DNA of 64,000 nt, taken from the NCBI GenBank assembly GCA_013423385.1, contig BLZA01000049.1:372001-436000 (forward strand). Reading direction: 5' to 3'. The DNA comes from Naganishia liquefaciens (Eukaryota > Basidiomycota > Tremellomycetes > Filobasidiales > Filobasidiaceae). Numbering within the stretch: position 1 is the stretch's first letter; each line of letters opens with the position of its first letter. The position numbers and the translations under genes are program-made. Below the pieces are notes generated by a model, which saw only the letters and a program-made list of their open reading frames with translations, searched no databases and was not told the DNA's origin. Positions 45,392 to 57,500 of the stretch are shown piece by piece.

Positions 45392-48300
45392 ATGCTTTTA
45401 TCAGGCATCCGGCTTTGGCCGTGTCTGACGAGCCTCCTGCTCCTCTGGTTCGTCTTTCCGATAAAATCAGCCTTATGCATGACAAAGGAGCATCGGCTCA
45501 AGTTGCGAGATGAAGTCAGACAGGTAAGTAATGGTACTACATTTGTAGGCATCAGCTGATTGTCGACATTATGCAGCTTTGGGATCATGGATATGACGGC
45601 TACATGAATTACGCCTATCCGCATGTATGGCATCTATTCGCCTTCTTCCAAGAGCTGCGCTGATATCACTTATCTTATCACTGTAGGACGAGCTGAAGCC
45701 CATCACCTGCAAAGGACAGAGCCGAGACACCGAGTCTCCGGGGAACTATGCGAGAAATGATGTCAACGGCAATTACGCCGTTACACATCTCGATGTCCTT
45801 TCGACATTACCGCTCATGCGTGGGCGAAAAGAATTCGTGCGAGCGATTGATAGAGCCTTGAAAGACACAAACCTTGACCAGGACGTCAAGGTACAGGTGT
45901 TTGAAGGTATGTCACTCACCTTTACCGAGATGCGAAAGCGTTGCTGACTCTGTGGTCGACATTAGTGACAATCCGGGTTTTGGGATCCTTGCTCTCCTCC
46001 TACCAACAGCTCCTAGAAATGGAAGCGGACGGGTCCTTGATGCATAGAGGCTTTTACGGAAGACGGAAAGATGGCGGTATTCGGAATTGGCTGCGGATAA
46101 GTCAGAAGGCACTCGACGTCAATACGACGAGCTCGTCGCCACTATCGGCCTCCGAACGAAGAATGGCCCGGCAAGACCATGTTGCAAAGCCTAGTCAACG
46201 GGCGCAGAAATTGCTCGATCTTGCCCTCGACCTCGCGAATCGCCTGATGCCCGCGTTCGATACACCTACTGGAATCCCTTATGCACGGGTCAACCTGCAA
46301 CGCGGCATCGAAAAGGATGAGGATCAGAGCACATGTTCGGCTGCCGCTGGGTCATTGGTGCTCGAATTCACCTTGCTGTCTCGCCTGACTGGCGATCCCA
46401 AATTCGAGACAGCTGCGCGAAAAGCTTTCATGGCGGTCTGGGAACGCAGATCGTCGCTCAACCTGATCGGAAACACCATCAATGTCATGACTGGGCACTG
46501 GTATGCCCCCGGACAGAGCGGGATCGGTGCAGGCATCGATTCCATGTACGAGTATGCCCTGAAGACGAGCATCATGGCAGATGACAATGCCTTCATGGAC
46601 ATCTGGGATGATGCGTATGCAGCGGTCATGCAGCACCATCGATCAAATGACGGCCATTTTTACCGTAATGTCCATTTGACGTTTGGAACGCCATTAAACC
46701 ACCTTGTCGATTCGCTCTCTGCTTTTTGGCCTGGGCTGCAGGTGCTGGCAGGAGACGTCGAGAGCGCCATCAAGAGCCATCTCTTCTACTGGAAACTGTG
46801 GGAAAAGCATTCGGCTATGCCCGAGGCATTCAATTGGGTCAACAGAACGGCCGAATGGCATGGATATCCGCTTCGCCCAGAGGCCATTGAGTCTACCTAT
46901 TATCTCTATCAAGCAACACGAGATGACTTTTATCTCGAAGTGGGTGAACGCATGCTCAAAGACTTGCATCGACGGACGAAGACGCCTTGTGGCTTTGCAG
47001 TCATTCATGACGTCTTTTCCGGTAGGCGCGAGGATCGGATGGAATCGTTTATGCTTTCGGAAACCCTGAAATACCTTTACTTATTGTTCGACACGGACAA
47101 CGCCATCAATAAAGCCAATTCGGGCACCGTATTTACAACGGAAGGGCATAGGCTTCATATACCGTCCGATCTCCGGCCCAAGCAGTCCGAGAATGCGATG
47201 CGGGACAAGCAGACAGAGTTTGCGGGAACTAACTACCAGTGCACCGCATACCGGCCCTTTAGTGCGAATGGTCTACAAACTGGTATCAAACGGAGGCCGG
47301 ACTATGACTATGTTTCTACCTTGGTCGATATGCCTCTAATCAAGGACGAAGGTTATTGGAGTGCGGATGCAATTTGCTTGTTGCCGGCGCGAACGTCTCA
47401 TGTAAGAAGAACACCTCGACGTCGCGCATGTCCGCTCACAATGTCTCTCATAGCACTTTGAAATCCTTCTGAGCGAAGACGCAAGCTTATCAGACAAGAG
47501 CGACGCGATCAGAAGGGAGAATGGACACATCTACGTCGATGACATGCGCGGCATCAGGGCTCGCGTGACCTATAACGGATCCTCCGCTAGCTATGATCTT
47601 ACGAGTGGTAGGTCATTGTTCTTCCTCCTCGGAGCGGTTTGGGCATGGTGTATCTGGTCTCGATGCAAGAGTGCCAGCCAAGGGTTCGCAATCCTGATTT
47701 CCCTTGAACGCCGTTACCATGATGCTAATTCCATTCTCTGCTTTTGTTAGTCAACGACGTCCGCGCACGCCCGGGTCAGATTGTCATCATCACGGATCCG
47801 CAAGTCAGCAATCATCTGCAAGCCATGCCACCAAGTCCACCGAATCAACCGCTATCGCTACATGAAACTGATCCCTTTGCCGAGGTCATTGCAAGATTTA
47901 CAACCACGCATGCGTCAGAACCGACAACAGGTGACACAGTGACTTATGCTGGAACAGCGGTCTTCGGCCAAAGCCTCTGGTTGTCCGACGCCTGGGACCC
48001 AAGAAGCGATCCTTCTCAGCCATCCATGAGGTTATTCCACGATCCCATGCGCGTCGTTCTGCCTGTGTCCGACCGGTCGGGGTGTCGTCATGCGCAATAC
48101 CCGAAGGACGCCCTTGACTTCATCGCATACGTGCAGCGAGGCCAATGTACATTCTTTGAGAAGCTGTGGACGGCCAAACAACATGGAGCCATCGGAGTCG
48201 TTGTCTATGGAACGGAACAGGACGGAGAGCAGCTGATACGGCCGTCCGCGGACGGAGAGCAAGTTCAAGAAGTGGATGATGTCGGAATGGTCTACATTGC

Positions 48301-48742
48301 CGCCGAGGCGGGAAACCACCTTGCAGAAAGATTGAGGCGAGGCGAAGACATCAGTGTCTCATTTACTACCGTGGACGTCGACTTTGAAAACCTAGATATG
48401 GCTTCCGTTAATCGGCTTATTCAGCAAATGCAGAAAGAGATGGACAACATAAAGGAAAGCTTGGCCGTCGGACAACGCGAATCGCGATTGAGCTTGTCGA
48501 CAGAAGACGAAGCAGTGGATATCGTCTTTCAGGAGATAGCCAAATCGGTGGATATCGTCTCCCAGGCGATAGGCGAAGACGAGTTCACTTCAACATCGGA
48601 AAGGGACAAGAACCTCGCGTCTGAGGGAGTACTAGAAGCCGTCGATAAAGCTGTGGATGAGAGCTCGCGAACGGTGCTTCCAGCCGGGGTGATGGTACTA
48701 GGCCTGCCTATCACAAATCTGTTTATAATGCCTGCAACATAG
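45392..48742 (+). CDS. EDEM-type GH47 alpha-mannosidase-like protein with PA domain
   Basis: An ER quality-control lectin/mannosidase that trims or recognises misfolded glycoproteins for degradation (Mnl1/Htm1, EDEM3 relatives). The start at 45392 gives a signal peptide, MLLSGIRLWPCLTSLLLLWF. The GH47 domain follows: LWDHGYDGYMNYAYPHDELKPITC, YAVTHLDVLSTL, FEVTIRVLGSLLSSYQ, YARVNLQRGIEKDEDQSTC, SAAAGSLVLEFTLLSRLTGD, GIGAGIDSMYEYALK, RPEAIESTYYLYQATRDDFY, MESFMLSETLKYLYLLFD and FTTEGHRLHI. Near 48070-48360 lies a protease-associated domain (FIAYVQRGQCTFFEKLWTAK, AIGVVVYG). The C-terminal tail is acidic and disordered. The PA domain makes it EDEM3-like, unlike yeast Htm1. Short introns occur around 45524-45576, 45625-45687, 45907-45964, 47399-47457 and 47607-47750. 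The gene is convergent with the dehydrogenase, 65 bases apart. Confidence 0.9.
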
Positions 48743-48807
48743 CGTGGCGATGCATATACCATAGATACTGTATCCATTTAGGGTTATCGGCCAGATGGCA
48801 TCCTTCT

Positions 48808-49996
48808 TTATTGCGCTGGGTTTTGGTAGTCGGCTAATTCGTCCGCGTTCCAGTTGAGGAATTGCCCGGAAAGCTGGTGGGGCCCTTTCACAGCAAGCGA
48901 TGCAATCACGTATCCGGGACTTGACAGACGAATCAGCGCTCATCATTCGCCCCGTGGTCGTCGTAATCATACCTATCCGGGGGAAGTAATTTTCCCTCCT
49001 TGTGCATCGTCGAGAATCGCTCGAATTCTGCAGCATTCATCGCCTTCGGGCCGAGTTCACGCAGCTTAGCCTGCATCTGTACAAAAGGGACTGTTATCAG
49101 TCTCACGCGTGACGATGACTGCTATATGGCAGAGAATATTCACATACCTCAGTCTTATTTGTAGTGATTCACAGAGAGAAATGACATGATCTTCAAATCC
49201 TAACCGGTGCCAAGATACTCACATCAACAACTCCCGGTCGGACGGCGAAAGAGCTGATCTCCTTCTCTTCCTTTGCAAAAGTTCTACTCAGCGAATTCAT
49301 GGCCGCCTACAGATAATGGAATGAGTAAAGGAGACGCGGGTCGGGAAAATACGATAAAGACTCGCCTTGGTAGAGTTGTACGCCGCCCATCCTTGGGTAT
49401 CGCCCGTCGCAGCTCCCGAACTGACGAAAACAATTTTGCCCTTGCTTTCACGTAACGCTGGAGTGGTAGCCTGGAGCATTGTAACGAGGGAGAAGAAATT
49501 GACATTGAATGCTGCTTGCCAGTCCTTGATATCCGTCGTCACGACTGGGCCTAGATACGGGTTACGACCGTGAGTAAGGCATGACATTAAGTGCAACCTC
49601 AAGCTCACCGAGAGGATCCAGTGTGCCGGCATTCAATACCAAGCCGTCTAAACGTCCAAACTTTTGCAGTGCGACTTGACATGCTCGTTCCGATGTCTCT
49701 TGATCCCTGACATCGCCTTGAGCAAAATTATAGTGAGAGACGAGTGATATGTGCGGGATGAGGTCGTACCAGTTACCAATTCAACACTTCCCTCGTTCGA
49801 CTCTACCAACTTTTGCAACCCTTCCGGAACTGATCGACTAACGGCAACGAGCTTTGCAGAGTAGACCTGGAGCAAGATGTTGGCAATGGAGAGGCCGAGG
49901 CCCTTCGAAGCGCCTGTATTCAAGGTCAGAACTGGTGTGGCAAGCTGGTGCAGCGGCCAAGAACTTGCCAGTGAGGATAACGACCGGACTAGACAT
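48808..49996 (-). CDS. Short-chain dehydrogenase/reductase
   Basis: An NAD(P)-dependent oxidoreductase with a Rossmann fold. The first exon (49996-49969) encodes MSSPVVILTG; the second starts at 49913, so the cofactor motif TGASKGLG is split by a 55-nt intron with a GC donor. Later exons supply FGRLDGLVLNAG, the catalytic Ser in KIVFVSSGAA, the Tyr and Lys in WAAYNSTKASL, then MNSLSRTFAKEE and FAVRPGVVDTEMQAKL. The final exon gives SPGYVIASLAVKG and LSGQFLNWNADELADYQNPAQ with the stop at 48810-48808. The active-site set is complete. The C-terminal wording resembles the fungal benzil-reductase/sepiapterin-reductase-like group; the substrate cannot be told. Confidence 0.85.
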
Positions 49997-50281
49997 TCTG
50001 AATGACAGTGATTCGGTTACGAGGAAGACTACAGCGTGGTTTCAGTATGTTTGTAGCAATCAGGCACTCGAACTCCACCCTCGCCTTCCCGACTTATTCG
50101 TCATCCCGCGCTAACGAAATTTGTGTGCCGATCTCGTCTCTGATTTCGACGACTTCGGTATACGGAGCTCCGTGAAATCGCCTTCGCAGACTTGTCTTCC
50201 GCTTCACATCAACACCATATACCCTTGGTCGCGTTCGTGGGACCTGTCCGTGTGGTTTTGGGTCGAGTTCTCGCCGACAGC

Positions 50282-51689
50282 ATGTCGAAAACCGCCACGT
50301 CGAGCGACAACAAGCCGTTCCCAGCCTTATTCGGAGATGCCTCGATAGTACGAAGCCGTTCTGCGTCGTGCTCTGCGGTGACTGATATCCCTTGTGCAGG
50401 ACCATGCTGTTGCAGGTCTGGGAGCAGGTACAATCGCTACACTGGTCATGCATCCGCTGGATCTCGTAAAAGTCAGATTTCAACTTGCCAACAATTCCCT
50501 TTCCACCGTTTCGTCATCGATAGGAGTTTCGAACTCGACAATCAAGGCACCGATACCTGCACCAACTTCGATACCGCCGACAATATCGAATACCAAGCCG
50601 AGACTAGGGACAGCTGTCTATTCTGCGTTGAGAGACTGTGTCAAGCAAGATGGTTGGGCGGGGTTGTATCGCGGTCTCACGCCAAACCTTGTCGGGGGAG
50701 CTTCCAGCTGGGGATTGTACTTTCTCTTGTAAGTCTGCTTCAACCCTCCTCTCCCGCCAGTACTAAACATCGCGCAAAGCTACAACATGATCAAGAAACA
50801 GATGCAGGGCGACGATCCGACATATCAGACGACATCATCACAGCATCTCTTGGCTGCAGCAGAAGCCAGTGCCGTCACAGCCATGTTGACCAATCCGATC
50901 TGGGTCGTTAAAACCAGAGTCTTCGCCAGCACGCTGAAGAACCCAACACCGTACAAGGGCTTAGTAGGTTAGTACTTCGTTTTTGGCTTCATTTCTTCTC
51001 CAGCTGATGTGACTGATGTGATTCGGCTCAGATGGTCTGCCATACATCTATCGTCATGAGGGGCTTAGAGGTCTGTACAAAGGCTCACTTCTGGCTCTGG
51101 TTGGAGTCAGCAATGGCAGTATACAGTTTGCGGCGTACGAGGATATCAAGACACGGAGAGCAAAAATAAAGCGGAGACGTATAGAGCAGAATGGAGGAAC
51201 ATGGCGGCGGGAAGACGAAAAATTGGTTCGTCTGCCCGGTAAACTTCTGGACTACGTTGCTGACAAGGGCATATAGTCTAGTACAGAATACATCGCCGCA
51301 AGCGGCATTTCAAAACTGGTAGCGATCGCTCTGACGTACCCCTACCAAGTTGTAAGAGCGAGAATACAGGTACGGGACCTCGTCAATCACCTCTGCTCAT
51401 TTTCACTGACTGATTTGCATTATAGAACGCTGCGACACAGCACATATATCCCGACATTCCCACATGCATCAGAACGACTTACCGACAGGAGGGAATTCTC
51501 GCGTTTTACAAGGGTCTCGGCACGAACGCCCTGCGCATATTACCAGGAACGTGCACCACGCTATGGTGCTATGAACAGCTGGTTTGGGGCTTCCGATCCA
51601 TTGCAGGAAAGCGCGAAGCACGGAGACAGCCGGCGGGAATGGAGATTGTAGCCGGAGACGAGATCACGGACGAGGTAATAGTGAAATGA
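50282..51689 (+). CDS. FLX1: Mitochondrial carrier, FAD/folate transporter type (Flx1/SLC25A32)
   Basis: An inner-membrane carrier of the mitochondrial carrier family. The first exon encodes MSKTATSSDNKPFPALFGDASI; after an intron the first repeat reads DHAVAGLGAGTIATLVMHPLDLVKVRFQL, with the PxD/ExxK signature. A Ser/Pro-rich insertion follows, then LYRGLTPNLVGGASSWGLYF. The second repeat has AEASAVTAMLTNPIWVVKTR, with the PIWVVKTR form specific to the FAD/folate/pyrimidine branch, then LRGLYKGSLLALVGVSNGSIQFAAYE. The third has SKLVAIALTYPYQVVRARIQ and FYKGLGTNALRILPGTCTTLWCYE. The combination NPIWVVKTR plus YPYQVVRARIQ and the RILP motif favours Flx1. The polypeptide ends EITDEVIVK. Introns interrupt near 50345, 50730, 50969, 51228 and 51371. 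Confidence 0.87.
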
Positions 51690-51766
51690 TGCATAACTTG
51701 TTCGTCCATTCCGCGATGCTCGAGTTACACCGCTGGAATAAGACTACTCGCTCTTCAGCCTCAACT

Positions 51767-53579
51767 TTACAGTCCAGCGAAGATTTTATCAAACTGCCTC
51801 TCAGTCTCCGCGGCTATATCTGTGCCGTACAGAAATTTTTGCAGATCTCTACCATTTGAAAGAGAATAAGTGGTCACATTCCCGACAGCGTTTCAGCGGG
51901 CACTCACTTGTCCACCTGTTTGTCGGGGTTTGCACCGCCCTTTGGGTCTGCATTCTTGAACTTTTGGTTTCGGGCCTCTCGGTCAGCTCCTCCCGATAAT
52001 TGGAGCCCCTTGCCGTTCGCATAAGCTTGCGAGACTGCAAACTCGGCCCGTGATTTGCGCATAGCCTGCGTCAACAGCGCGATTAATAGATCGACCCGTC
52101 GTGTTCCCCGAATGCTTTACCTCGTAGACCTTTAATGCTTTATGTATATCCTCCTTCTTGGAAATGCGACTAAGCACTACAGCAAGCACTGCTGCATCTT
52201 CCGCTGCCTGCGCAGCACCTTGAGCTAGGTGCGGAAGTGTGGAGTGCGCGGCATCACCCGTTAGGCAAACGTTGCCGTCAACCCAAGTCTTGAGCGGGAG
52301 GTGCACCCGCAACCTCCATTCGAGTACATTGCCTTCTGGCACCAGATTGAGGAGTTTCTGAACTCGGGGGCAGAAAGTTTTGAATGTGTCCAGGAGATCG
52401 GCTTTGGAGCCGTTGCTCGATGTCCACGTTGACGTAGGTTCTGCGGTGAAATGCGTATCTGGATGAGCGGTTGACATATTGAAGATGGTGTTGTTCGCAA
52501 TAGGATAAGACTGCACTCAGGACAGGATATCAGCAATGGTCCTCTGTGGAAGCCATCCAATACTGACGATGATGTGTCGACCTTCACCGATCCATCGATA
52601 ACTGGTCTTTCCATTGATCAAAGCCAGCAGTTCTGGATCATGCATGACCTGTTCACGGTGCACGAGAATCCGATATGCGGCCTGGCCTGTGTCTTCGACT
52701 AGAAATGATTGTAAGCTCGTGCATCCCTAGACCGCACCGTCGCTCGACGTACTGTGATCCTCCTCACCGAGCTTCTTGAGCATATCTCGACGCGCGACAC
52801 TTCTGATACCGTCTGCAGCGATCACCAGGTCCGCTTCGAGCCATACTTCCTCTCTGTCCAATTGCTGGATTGTAGCATTACTGGCAACTTTGTCCTTGAC
52901 GCTTTCCGGATCCGTAGGAGGGGCAACGTTGCGCTTCACCCTGAATCGTGTCTTGCCCTCTGCGGTGGGTACATAATCTACCTCAATGAGTGCGGTATGA
53001 AGTTCAAGTTTAATTCGCTCGGGTAATTCCTCCACGCCCTTCTGTATTGCACCCTGCAAGTCCCGTCGATGAACAACCTACACCGGCTTTGGCATCAGTC
53101 ATGACTCTCTCCGTTTTTTGAGGGTCCAAACATACCAAAAATGGGTAGCCGAATTCTCTTTCCAGATAGTCGAGCTCGACGTGCGTCAGCTGCTCGTCGG
53201 TCTCGCTCTCTGTTCCGCAAGGTCAGTTTCGAAACGGAAGATCGTAGGAAAGTAGCACACCTAACACTTTATACTGCTCCAAAGCAACCGCTCGATCCCT
53301 AGCGTACTCCAGGCAGCCCATTCTTTCCATTATGCGAGCAAGGCTAGGGTACAGTTCCAGCTATTCGCTGTGCAGACTCCCGATAGATACTTACTTGATA
53401 GTGATATTGATACCAGCTCCCACCTCGCCGAGAGCCTTTGCTGCCTCGTAGACGGTGATGTTCTGGAATCCCTGCCTAGCCAGGGCAAGGGCCGTAGAAA
53501 GTCCTGCGATGCCGCCTCCAAGGATTGCAACGGACAGTTCTCTGCCGAGGGGTGCCTGAGGCGTTGTCGATGTCGCCAT
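51767..53579 (-). CDS. FAD-dependent aromatic-ring monooxygenase (salicylate hydroxylase-like)
   Basis: A group A flavoprotein hydroxylase. The first exon starts MATSTTPQAPLGREL and has the FAD-binding loop VAILGGGIAGLSTALALARQG, followed by ITVYEAAKALGEVGAGINI. The middle carries the DG motif in EADLVIAADGIRSVARRDM. The C-terminal half has GNVCLTGDAAHSTLPHLAQGAAQAAEDAA, the GD motif that holds the FAD ribityl chain. The last exon adds DLQKFLYGTDIAAETERQFDK and a stop at 51769-51767. All three flavin motifs are present, so it looks functional. Fungal relatives act on salicylate, hydroxybenzoates or related compounds; the substrate is not predictable here. It is convergent with the carrier gene, 77 bases between stops. 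Confidence 0.87.
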
Positions 53580-54179
53580 TTTGCGGAGTTGCTGAGATGA
53601 GTGATTTCCCGAGTGTGTGCGATAAACTCGTGCGCAGGACTCTCCGTATTTTTATATTATATGTTCTCTCGAAGTTGTATAGTCTACTGGCGGACGAATC
53701 AATTTGACTGCAATCACGAAACGATATCCATCTGCGACGGCACGAGAAAGATGCCCATCCAACCTTTTCCTTCCCACTGGTCAAAGCTTTGCAGAACGGC
53801 GATCCCACTGGGGTCTTGCGATCCACTCGAGCGGGGGATCCACATGGCTCGGTCCGTTCGATGCCGATCGGTTATCAGGTCATCAGTACGGCAAATTTCT
53901 CGCCGGAGTTCTCGGCGGTCGGCTCTGAAAGTCTGTGCGACTGTCTGGGCAGCTGGCATAGAGACAGACTATGCGAGCGGCTTGCAATAGTCTGTTGGAG
54001 AACTGTTGAGGCTCCGGTGTTACGCGATCTTGACATCGAGCTATGTCCGTTTCCTACGCCGGAGCCCTCAAACAGCTTGCAAGACAATCCTATCAAAAGA
54101 CAAGACAGCTCAGAATGACGCTGCAATGTGCTTGCTGTGCGAGTGCATCCCGTTTTTTCCGTTCCGCGCCAAGCGTTGC
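53580..54179. other. Intergenic: promoter of the monooxygenase and flank of tRNA-Glu
   Basis: No coding gene is supported over 600 bases. Overlapping frames on both strands reach 129 codons but lack motifs. Confidence 0.4.
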
Positions 54180-54184
54180 AAAAA
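54180..54184 (-). terminator. Pol III terminator of tRNA-Glu
   Basis: A T5 run on the minus strand two bases past the tRNA end. Confidence 0.7.
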
Positions 54185-54185
54185 G

Positions 54186-54279
54186 TTCCCCCGCCGGGAG
54201 TCGAACCCGGGTCGCCCGCGTGCTCTTCAGAAGGTTTCTGAATGAAAGGCGGATATACTAGCCGTTGTACTACGAAGGA
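54186..54279 (-). tRNA. tRNA-Glu(TTC) with intron
   Basis: The 94-base gene folds with acceptor TCCTTCG/CGGGGGA (two G-T pairs), D-stem GTAC/GTAT, anticodon stem TCCGC/GCGGG, a four-base variable loop and T-arm CCGGG-TTCGACT-CCCGG, with discriminator A. The loop CTTTCA holds anticodon TTC. A 22-nt intron after position 37 contains the inverted repeat TTCAGAA/TTCTGAA and would form its own hairpin. The AACGGCTA D-loop is the common fungal tRNA-Glu form. Confidence 0.9.
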
Positions 54280-54554
54280 GTTGTTGAAATGTTCGACTAG
54301 CGGTGTAATATATCAGCTTACACTTTGGGTCGCGTGTCTGATGACTCATGACTTTAACTCCGCAGGCAACCGATCATGTCGTTTGTGTTTCTTCTTGTTT
54401 CACCTCATGCGCAACCTTCTCGGCTCCTCCCGAGATATCAGCACTCTCCGTTCTGGACGGTTCCAGTATCCTATCGTCCCCTACACTTCAAATCCAAGAC
54501 TTTTGAACGCACATCAGACCTCGCTCTTCAACGCGTGTCTACGCCGCCTGTGTC

Positions 54555-57500
54555 ATGTATTGGCCATCAGGCAGCGTTCGACGTTTACGAGATGAATACC
54601 TGAATGCCGGAGGGACGATACTGGATTTCCAGTGTTGCCGTCGGACTGGTCTTTTCGTGCTTCTTGGGCGAGATTCGCTCACCTTGTGGAGTCAGGAGGT
54701 AAGCTGTCTAGGGTACGCGTCGATCGTTACTGACGCAGCTCAGCCGACATGTCGAATCGCACGACTGGACAGGTCGCGGGAAAGCCAAGAGCAATTTGGT
54801 GACAATCAACTCGTAGAGTGGTCAAGTGACGGCCACTCCATCTTTGTCTCCGTAAGTATCGCTATCACTCTTAAGCCCTGTGTTAATTATGACGAAGACA
54901 ACCATGAACCACATCCTGATATACGATCTCGTTGAAAGCGATCTTGGAACAGGCTTGGCAGCCGAATTATTCTCCCTACGAGCGGCAAGGATCAACATAG
55001 ATGTACCGCACATCCTCCAATCTTTTCCGCCAGGAGCGGGTCAGGGAGAAGTCTATGACACATCCCCGTCGGCGTTGATGACTTCAACAAATATTCCTGA
55101 ATTGAGCTTACGATCAGGCGGTATCATGCGGTTCAAAAGCCAGATTACTGGTCAAGTGCACTTCGTCGGTCATTCCACGTCCAGGATTAAAGGCTTGCTT
55201 GTCTCTGTTCAAGATCTCGGTATACCCACACCGGAGCCCAGTTCAGGTAGTGGATTTCTGCGGATACCTAACAAAATTCCAGCAAAAGTCGTTTGGAAGG
55301 GTTCTCGGGGTCACACTGCCCCGCAAGATTGGGCATGGGTAGACGAAAACGGAGAGGAGCAAGTAGACATTGAAAAATGGAGTTGGGAGGGCGTAGGAAT
55401 CCGTCTGATCGATGGCGAAAGTACGCACGAGCTGCACACTGCTTTTCTTGCTGATCTGACATCTTGATGAAGCCGTGGTGCAATTTCGCGCTACCAAGAT
55501 ACCGACGATCCTTTCCGTGATAACGTCCATCGGCAATGCATTCTTGCTGTTTCCTCCGACCGAGAGTATAACACGGGCGGACGAGAAAGGACTGATAGAG
55601 CAAGATATCTGCTGGACCAGTCAGCAGGTGTTCGAGTCAAGCACCGGTAGTAGGGGCGAGCGAGAAGAGGCTAAGGCGATCGATGTAAACTCGGCCTTCG
55701 GACTGTGTACGGTCGGAACGAGCGAGTAAGTGTAGCATCACGACAGTCTGCATGAATGAGCTGACAGCGATCTATAGAGGTTCGCTCGTGACTGTCAAGC
55801 TTGATTCGTCGCACAACTTAACGCAGGCTTGGTCGCGTATGTGTTGCTATCAGGAGGGCGTGGATAAAAACTGCAAGTCATTTTCTCGGTTCGGACACGC
55901 TCGATAACCCCGTATACAGCCAGTCCTGCTGTTCGAAGCCTGTCCTGGACAACAGATGGGTACGCTTTGGCTGTGCAGCTAGAATTCGGATGGGCTCTGT
56001 ACAGTCCGTTCGGAGACCTGACTTTCAGTCATCGTTGGACCCAAGGAAAGCCAAACGGCAGTCATGAAGAGGAAGCCGTGGAGCAACAAGCCCATACGCC
56101 GGCTTTCATCGCTAAGTGTGCGCCAGCTGCCGTAGTATGTTACCTCTCACTCCCTCGCCGAACAAGGCCTGATACATGCATCGTTATCAGGCTTGGATGT
56201 CGGGGAATTATGGCCTAATGATCTTACACCGCGAGCGTGCGTTCTCATTGGCCTCAACGACTTGTTCATAATATATCTCTGAATTTCAAAACAGCAAAAG
56301 GCGATACCTTGGAGATCGTGCCTTTCGCAAAGAGTTCGGAAACGATGCAGCACGATCACGTAAGTCGCTTCTGGATCGGCTTGCCGCCAACCACTGATAA
56401 CAAGTTCCAGCTCTCGGCCTATCGGTCACTCGTGCTGCATGATGAGATCCAAATTTTCAGGGGTTCTGACCGCTCGGCGGAGGATGCCTTGGATACCACG
56501 AACAATCTGTTTGAGAGTGTCAAGGTAAGTTTCTTTTTCCTTTCTTACCAGTTGCTCATCCGCAGAAAGCTGCCCCTAGCGTATGCTATACATCACTGGC
56601 CGGTGCGATATACGGCCGTCTCCCGCGATGGCACTCTATTGGCTTGTGCGGGACGGCATGGTTTGACCCACTATTCCTTTTCTTCTGGTCGCTGGAAATT
56701 ATTTGCGGAAATAGCCGAAGAGAACTCCTTTACCGTTCGTGGCGGAATGGTATGGTTTTATCACGTCCTTATCGTGGCGGTCCAAATCAACGGGCACCAT
56801 GAGGTTGGTACATCCAGCATAAGGCGAATATCTACTGACCCTTGCCATCAGATCCACCTTTATTCGCGGGATCTAGATCTTGATCTTCGAAACGTCCTTC
56901 ACATCGAGCGAATGGAGCACTTGGTATTGACTATGAGCCTCGAGGACGATTCCTTGCTAGTGTACACCTCGGACAATGTGCTCCATCATTTTCAAGTTCA
57001 GCCCACCTCGAATACTGTCGAGCTTCAACTTTGTGTCAAAATTCATCTAGATGATTATATTTCGGCCCCGAGCAGAGTCAAATCCATGACATGGGCGGTG
57101 CCACGAACATTCAAACGTCCGTACGAGATGTTATCATTGCTCACCGCAGCTAAAGCCTTTTCAGAATACGGCGCCAAGGCCGAATATAGTATCGTAGCAA
57201 GCATCCTCGTTCTCAGCGAAGGACGCCTCACTATATTAGGAAAGGGCCTCAAGGTACGCTGAGGTATTGTCAGAGAGCAATCGACTCATATCTACTCAAT
57301 AGGGATATCGGACGCTGATCTCTGAGGAGCCCTGTATCTCTTATGATGGCCCTCTCGGCAATGCCGGCGTGCTGTGGATTCATACAGGCAGACAATTGCA
57401 CCTGATCCACGGACTGACCTCAAAGGAGCAGAACGTCAGAAGATTGCAGTGCAACGATATGAATGCGGAGGAGAGTGCCACCGGCGAACTCCTTGGTAAG

